A DNA stretch of 64,000 nt from assembly GCF_000247815.1 (NCBI RefSeq), contig NW_004775933.1, positions 248,001-312,000 of the forward strand. The letters run 5' to 3'. The DNA is from Ficedula albicollis. Lineage: Eukaryota > Chordata > Aves > Passeriformes > Muscicapidae. Of the stretch, positions 62,731 to 64,000 are shown piece by piece. Position numbers and translations under genes: made by a program. Position 1 is the first letter of the stretch. Every line of letters starts with the position of its first letter. The notes beneath the pieces were generated by a model. It did not search any database. It worked only from the letters and a program-made list of their open reading frames with translations, and was not told the DNA's origin.

Positions 62731-64000
<1,270 letters not shown>

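Overview
The window looks like non-coding nuclear DNA from a bird, most likely a songbird (Passeriformes). The main evidence is about thirty fragments of the avian non-LTR retrotransposon CR1. Nearly all are short 3' pieces in both orientations, recognisable by the CR1 3'-UTR landmarks (a tail like TTCCAACCCAAACCATTCC, the GTGCCCAAGGCCAGGCTGGA block and the GGAGAGCTGGGAATGTTCC block). I found no protein-coding gene, no spliced exon I could defend, and no tRNA, rRNA or CRISPR array. The long open frames are translations of simple repeats or chance frames. The organism call rests on repeat content alone.

The dominant feature is a set of pure C or G homopolymers totalling about 7.5 kb (roughly 12% of the window). 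The largest are 276, 733, 596, 1027, 450, 2119, 1242 and 263 bases of C and at least 560 bases of G running off the right edge; small versions of 20 to 79 bases also occur. They are uninterrupted. Several lie inside CR1 copies (34.3, 40.4 and 27.2-29.3 kb), replacing part of the element. Others lie inside a minisatellite (4.5 and 39.0 kb), between short direct repeats (7.2 and 52.1 kb), or beside AT-rich DNA (2.2, 6.1, 39.0 and 63.4 kb). They read C on the given strand up to 40.6 kb and G from 50.8 kb onward. Whether they are real expansions or assembly products cannot be decided from the sequence.

Layout: 0-7.3 kb has AT-rich islands, three large C tracts and an inverted repeat centred near one of them. 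7.3-15 kb is mostly single-copy DNA with a 627-bp perfect tetranucleotide array and CR1 tails. 15-17.4 kb has two C tracts around a CR1. 17.4-27 kb is mostly single-copy, with three long microsatellites or duplications and a conserved-looking stretch near 23.6-24.0 kb. 27.1-29.4 kb is a CR1 split by the largest C tract. 29.4-36.3 kb carries a pentanucleotide array, CR1 clusters, a GC-rich candidate regulatory stretch and a 48-bp minisatellite. 36.3-40.7 kb has two C tracts, a 30-bp minisatellite split by a C tract, and CR1. 42.8-46.5 kb is a near-perfect 2-kb tandem duplication that may be an assembly false duplication. 47-52.2 kb has a CpG-rich island, CR1 dimers, ancient MIR-like SINE remnants and a homopolymer mosaic. 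53.3-58.3 kb has three minisatellites and a second CpG-rich stretch. 58.3-63.4 kb is single-copy DNA with CR1 tails, ending in the G tract.

There is no gene set to integrate. The window is best read as a rapidly changing, repeat-driven intergenic or intronic region with a few islands that may hold regulatory DNA.
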